This document shows positions 61,267-64,000 of a stretch of 64,000 bases of DNA, one piece after another. The DNA is from Plesiomonas sp051652165 (GTDB lineage Bacteria; Pseudomonadota; Gammaproteobacteria; Enterobacterales; CAMTGL01). Position 1 is the first letter of the stretch. Each line of letters begins with the position of its first letter. A model generated the notes under the pieces. The model was not told the DNA's origin, searched no databases, and saw only the letters and a program-made list of their open reading frames with translations. The translations under genes were made by a program, and so were the position numbers. The stretch lies in the NCBI RefSeq assembly GCF_051652165.1, contig NZ_JBOFTR010000004.1, positions 372,001 to 436,000 on the forward strand, in the 5' to 3' direction.

Positions 61267-63117
61267 ATGCGCAGTTCGATGAAGTTGACACCTCAATCAG
61301 GGTTTATCAGCCAATATTGGCAAGAGGCGTGGAGAAATATTCGGCGTAGTGGGCGTAAACTGATTGAGTTTGAACTGCTATTTGCATTGATGTCAGCAGG
61401 AATTATAGTGCCGCTTTCTAGTTTGGTTCTTAATCATCTGATCAACCGAACGGGAAATGTGGCGATTACTAATTATGACCTAATGGCTTTTGCGTTATCC
61501 CCTTACGGAATACTCTTTATTTTGGTGACATTATGCAGCAGTTTTACACTGTTTTTTACCCAACGCGCAGGTGTCACTATTTTGGCCGCATCAGTGGTGC
61601 ATGATCGCCCCGTTGGGCCTATTCGGTCTTTGGTGTTCGCACTGGGTCGGTTGCCGGTTTTTCTGCGGTTAGGCGGAATATATGCGTTGGGTTTGTTGTT
61701 GGCTAGTTTGCCTTTTATCATAGCAGGGGCGATTGCCGCCTATTTTTTGTTACAGCGTCACGATATTAATTACTACCTTTATCATCAGCCAACAAAATGG
61801 TTTATTTTTTTAGGATGTATTGCTCTGTTGGTTCTCGGTTATGCCATTTTTGCTATTCACTTATGGGCGCGTTCAATTTTGGCGTTAACCATGATTGTGA
61901 GTAAACGTCTTGGTGCGATTAGTGCTCTACGTTGTAGTTGGCAAATGACTGCTTGCCATGAGCGTTTTATTATTAAAGTGGCAGGGGGCTGGTGGTTATT
62001 ATTAGCGATACTGATTTTTTCACTGAATAGCGTCATTTCTACAATCGCTGATTATGGATTGGATCATCTTGCGATAGGATTATCTACTGAAGTTGTGATA
62101 GTCACGCTGGTGGCAACGTTGATTTTTATTCTCAGTGCGGGATGGTCTTTGTTAGGAATGTCAGGTGAAGCACTGATTGTTCAACAGTTATATCGTGAGT
62201 CGGGTGGTCAGTTAGCTTCACTGGCGCGATTAGAGCGTAATACGACCGCCCACCAAAATGCTTTATCAATAAAGCTGGTGGGCACAATTCTGATTGCTGT
62301 TTTTACCGTGATGCTTGCTGCTGGATTATATCATTTGGCTGACGAACCTAAATCCGATCAAATTTTGATTACCGCACATCGAGCCGGAGCTGTACGTGGG
62401 CCAGAAAATACACTGGCAGCACTGCGTCTGGCTATTGCAGAGCACGCTGATTATGCTGAGATTGATGTACAAACTTCGGCTGATGGGAAATTAGTTGTGT
62501 TGCACGATGCTGATTTAATGCGGATAGCTAATGATCCTCGTAAAGTCTCTGATCTGAGTGCGGCACAAATTCAATCTGCCGATGCAGGTAGTTGGCACAG
62601 AGCCACTTTTTCCGGAGAGTCTGTGCCGTTGTTGTCAGAGATGTTAGATGCAGCACGTAATAAAATTGGGTTGAATATTGAGCTAAAATATAACCGCCCA
62701 GATCCTTTTTTAGCCGAAAAGGTGGTTGCGTTATTACAGAAAGAGAAAATGACTCAACAAGTGGTGATTACATCACTTAATGCACGTGCGATAGAAGAGG
62801 TGCGTCAGCGTGACCCTTCGATTACAACAGGGCTAATAGTGACAACGTCAATCGGTGATCCAAGCCGTATAAATACGCAGTTCTTGGCTGTCAATCAATC
62901 GGTGGCAACGGAAAAGCTTATTGCCAGAGCACACAAAAGCGGAAAGCAGATCCATGTCTGGACCGTAAATAACCCCAAGCAGATGATCCACATGCTGGCA
63001 TTGGGGGCTGATGTGCTAATTACCGATTACCCGCAGGAAGCGGTGGCTATCCGTGCTGAGTGGTTGGCACTTTCGCCAATAGAGCAAACAGCACTACGTT
63101 TGCGTTATGTGTTCTAA
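61267..63117 (+). CDS. Membrane-anchored glycerophosphodiester phosphodiesterase
   Basis: This 616-residue protein has two parts. Residues about 1-350 contain six to eight hydrophobic helices matching the glycerophosphodiesterase membrane domain. Residues about 365-605 form the GDPD TIM barrel: ITAHRAGAVRGPENTLAAL with the catalytic His, YAEIDVQTSADGKLVVLHDADLMRI with metal-binding Glu and Asp and the second His, GLNIELKYNRPD, and IHVWTVNNPKQM. It cleaves glycerophosphodiesters to glycerol 3-phosphate and an alcohol. The active site may face either side; topology needs analysis. AAGGAG lies 5 nt before the ATG. Confidence 0.93.
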   Translation: MRSSMKLTPQSGFISQYWQEAWRNIRRSGRKLIEFELLFALMSAGIIVPLSSLVLNHLINRTGNVAITNYDLMAFALSPYGILFILVTLCSSFTLFFTQRAGVTILAASVVHDRPVGPIRSLVFALGRLPVFLRLGGIYALGLLLASLPFIIAGAIAAYFLLQRHDINYYLYHQPTKWFIFLGCIALLVLGYAIFAIHLWARSILALTMIVSKRLGAISALRCSWQMTACHERFIIKVAGGWWLLLAILIFSLNSVISTIADYGLDHLAIGLSTEVVIVTLVATLIFILSAGWSLLGMSGEALIVQQLYRESGGQLASLARLERNTTAHQNALSIKLVGTILIAVFTVMLAAGLYHLADEPKSDQILITAHRAGAVRGPENTLAALRLAIAEHADYAEIDVQTSADGKLVVLHDADLMRIANDPRKVSDLSAAQIQSADAGSWHRATFSGESVPLLSEMLDAARNKIGLNIELKYNRPDPFLAEKVVALLQKEKMTQQVVITSLNARAIEEVRQRDPSITTGLIVTTSIGDPSRINTQFLAVNQSVATEKLIARAHKSGKQIHVWTVNNPKQMIHMLALGADVLITDYPQEAVAIRAEWLALSPIEQTALRLRYVF

Positions 63118-63145
63118 GTAGGGAGTGTTTAGGTTTTTGTCTGTA

Positions 63146-64000
63146 TTAACGTGAGTACTTCCCTAACCAAGTAGAGATTTTTTCATCTTCACCGTAAATA
63201 CCGTTAGAGAAATTTTTTATAATAGGTTTTGCTAAAGTATAAATCCCTGTGCGTGAATTTTTTATTGAATCCAGTGAATCAATAAGCTCATGCGCCATAC
63301 GTAGCTTTACTTCACGATACTGATCGCTGATGCTGTTTATCGTCGTCAGAATATTACGATTATTACCCTTCTCTATATAATTCATATACCTCTTTAGTGA
63401 TTCTTCATCCCATTTAGGAAGCCGCAGTAGGGGGCGTTCTGATAGTGGGATATCGTTTAATTTTGTGTTAGTTAGATCAGATGCATCTAATAATGTGTTC
63501 TCTATTTTAGCTCTATTTAACTTAGTGTCTTTGAAGTTAGTATTACTAAAATTATTATCACTTAGATCAGCACCTTCACAGTTAGCATCACTAAAGTTAA
63601 TATATACAGGTTGATAAAAAGAGGGTGACGTAATCCCCATCACAAAACGATAATGTGGAAATTCACCACTTAGATCTGCACCTTTGCAATTGGCGCCACT
63701 GAAATCTATTTTTTTAAAACAACAATTATTCATATGGATATGTTGCAAGCTAGCGCCTTTACATGAAACATTCTCTAGAAGCATTTGTTGAAAAAAAGCA
63801 CCGTCTAGAGTTGACTCGTCGAAATTTATATTCTCCAAAGACGTGGGGCATGAGTCATTGGTATTAAAAACTGCATCATGTAGATCTGCTTTACTCATAT
63901 TTAAATTAGACAACTTAGCACCAGAAAAATCTGCATATGGAAGGTAAGCACCAGACATATCAAAATTTTCAAATACCCCCCCGCGCAAATTAGCGCCGTT
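63146..64000 (-). CDS. Pentapeptide-repeat protein (C-terminal part, runs off the right edge), candidate effector
   Basis: The open frame enters from beyond the window end, so the start is not seen. About 190 residues are pentapeptide repeats (NLRGGVFENFDMSGAYLPYA, then DFSGAKLSNLNMSKADLHDA, and later ANCEGADLSDNNFSNTNF), a right-handed beta-helix. The last 95 residues are helical (WDEESLKRYMNYIEKG, ILTTINSISDQYREVKLRMAHELIDSL). From memory this recalls the segment after the beta-helix in SopA/NleL-type E3 ligases, but their HECT-like catalytic domain is missing. It is convergent with the glycerophosphodiesterase gene, 28 bp away. Confidence 0.75.
   Translation of the reverse strand, partial: NGANLRGGVFENFDMSGAYLPYADFSGAKLSNLNMSKADLHDAVFNTNDSCPTSLENINFDESTLDGAFFQQMLLENVSCKGASLQHIHMNNCCFKKIDFSGANCKGADLSGEFPHYRFVMGITSPSFYQPVYINFSDANCEGADLSDNNFSNTNFKDTKLNRAKIENTLLDASDLTNTKLNDIPLSERPLLRLPKWDEESLKRYMNYIEKGNNRNILTTINSISDQYREVKLRMAHELIDSLDSIKNSRTGIYTLAKPIIKNFSNGIYGEDEKISTWLGKYSR

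Noticed and set aside
60742..61268. 78-codon minus-strand ORF at 61032-61268
   Set aside because: It overlaps the ribosome site and start of the glycerophosphodiesterase gene, has no ribosome site of its own and no recognisable domain.

Overview
The window looks like chromosomal DNA of a gammaproteobacterium of the order Enterobacterales, from a fairly AT-rich lineage. The evidence is gene order: icd, rluE, mnmA, hflD, purB, phoP, phoQ and roxA lie in the Escherichia coli order. The pairs yohJ-yohK/cdd, hcr-hcp/lysO/ybjD and hslJ/ldhA are also kept as neighbours. I cannot name the genus. GC content appears higher in alsT, phoA, lysO-ybjD and roxA-icd, and lower in the curli, effector-like and small-gene regions. 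Both ends cut genes: csgA at the left and a pentapeptide-repeat gene at the right.

Layout. 1-3.4 kb: curli genes csgD-E-F-G and csgB-A, all on the minus strand, with two simple-sequence repeat tracts between csgG and csgB. 3.7-7.4 kb: a DMT-family exporter, cdd with a CRP site, and yohK/yohJ. 7.7-9.4 kb: a tandem glycine riboswitch and an AGCS amino-acid symporter. 9.6-11.3 kb: phoA behind stacked Pho boxes. 11.4-13.9 kb: rarD and sbcB. 14.4-16 kb: a frameshifted small gene and a pentapeptide-repeat protein with poly-Ser and Pro-rich segments. 16-21 kb: nadA with a NadR operator, yfdX with a 9-bp repeat tail, and several small genes. 21-30.5 kb: kch, hcr-hcp with FNR and NsrR sites, lysO, ybjD, fruK with a Cra-like site, and ppiC. 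30.7-40.8 kb: roxA, phoQP, purB, hflD, mnmA, rluE, icd, a VF530-like gene and pliG. 41-47.6 kb: a second possible effector, katA, and a fused TRAP permease with its TAXI binding protein. 47.6-53 kb: an octanucleotide repeat, a 46-residue membrane peptide, hslJ, a multi-pass membrane protein, a TetR regulator and ldhA. 53-56.6 kb: a DASS carboxylate transporter, a histidine kinase and a response regulator. 56.6-64 kb: fetAB, doxX-like, azoR, a LysR regulator, a membrane-anchored glycerophosphodiesterase and the partial pentapeptide gene.

The genes point to a facultative anaerobe that makes biofilm. Functions include curli fibres, nitric-oxide and nitrosative defence (hcp/hcr), D-lactate fermentation, phosphate starvation response, Mg/peptide sensing (PhoPQ), catalase, quinone/azo reduction, and uptake of carboxylates, glycine/alanine and TAXI substrates.

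The two most unusual themes are these. First, there are many short tandem repeats (units of 6 to 22 bp), several in places where copy-number change could alter expression or protein sequence, most strikingly between csgG and csgB. Second, three dispersed genes have features of host-directed effectors, although no secretion apparatus lies in the window.
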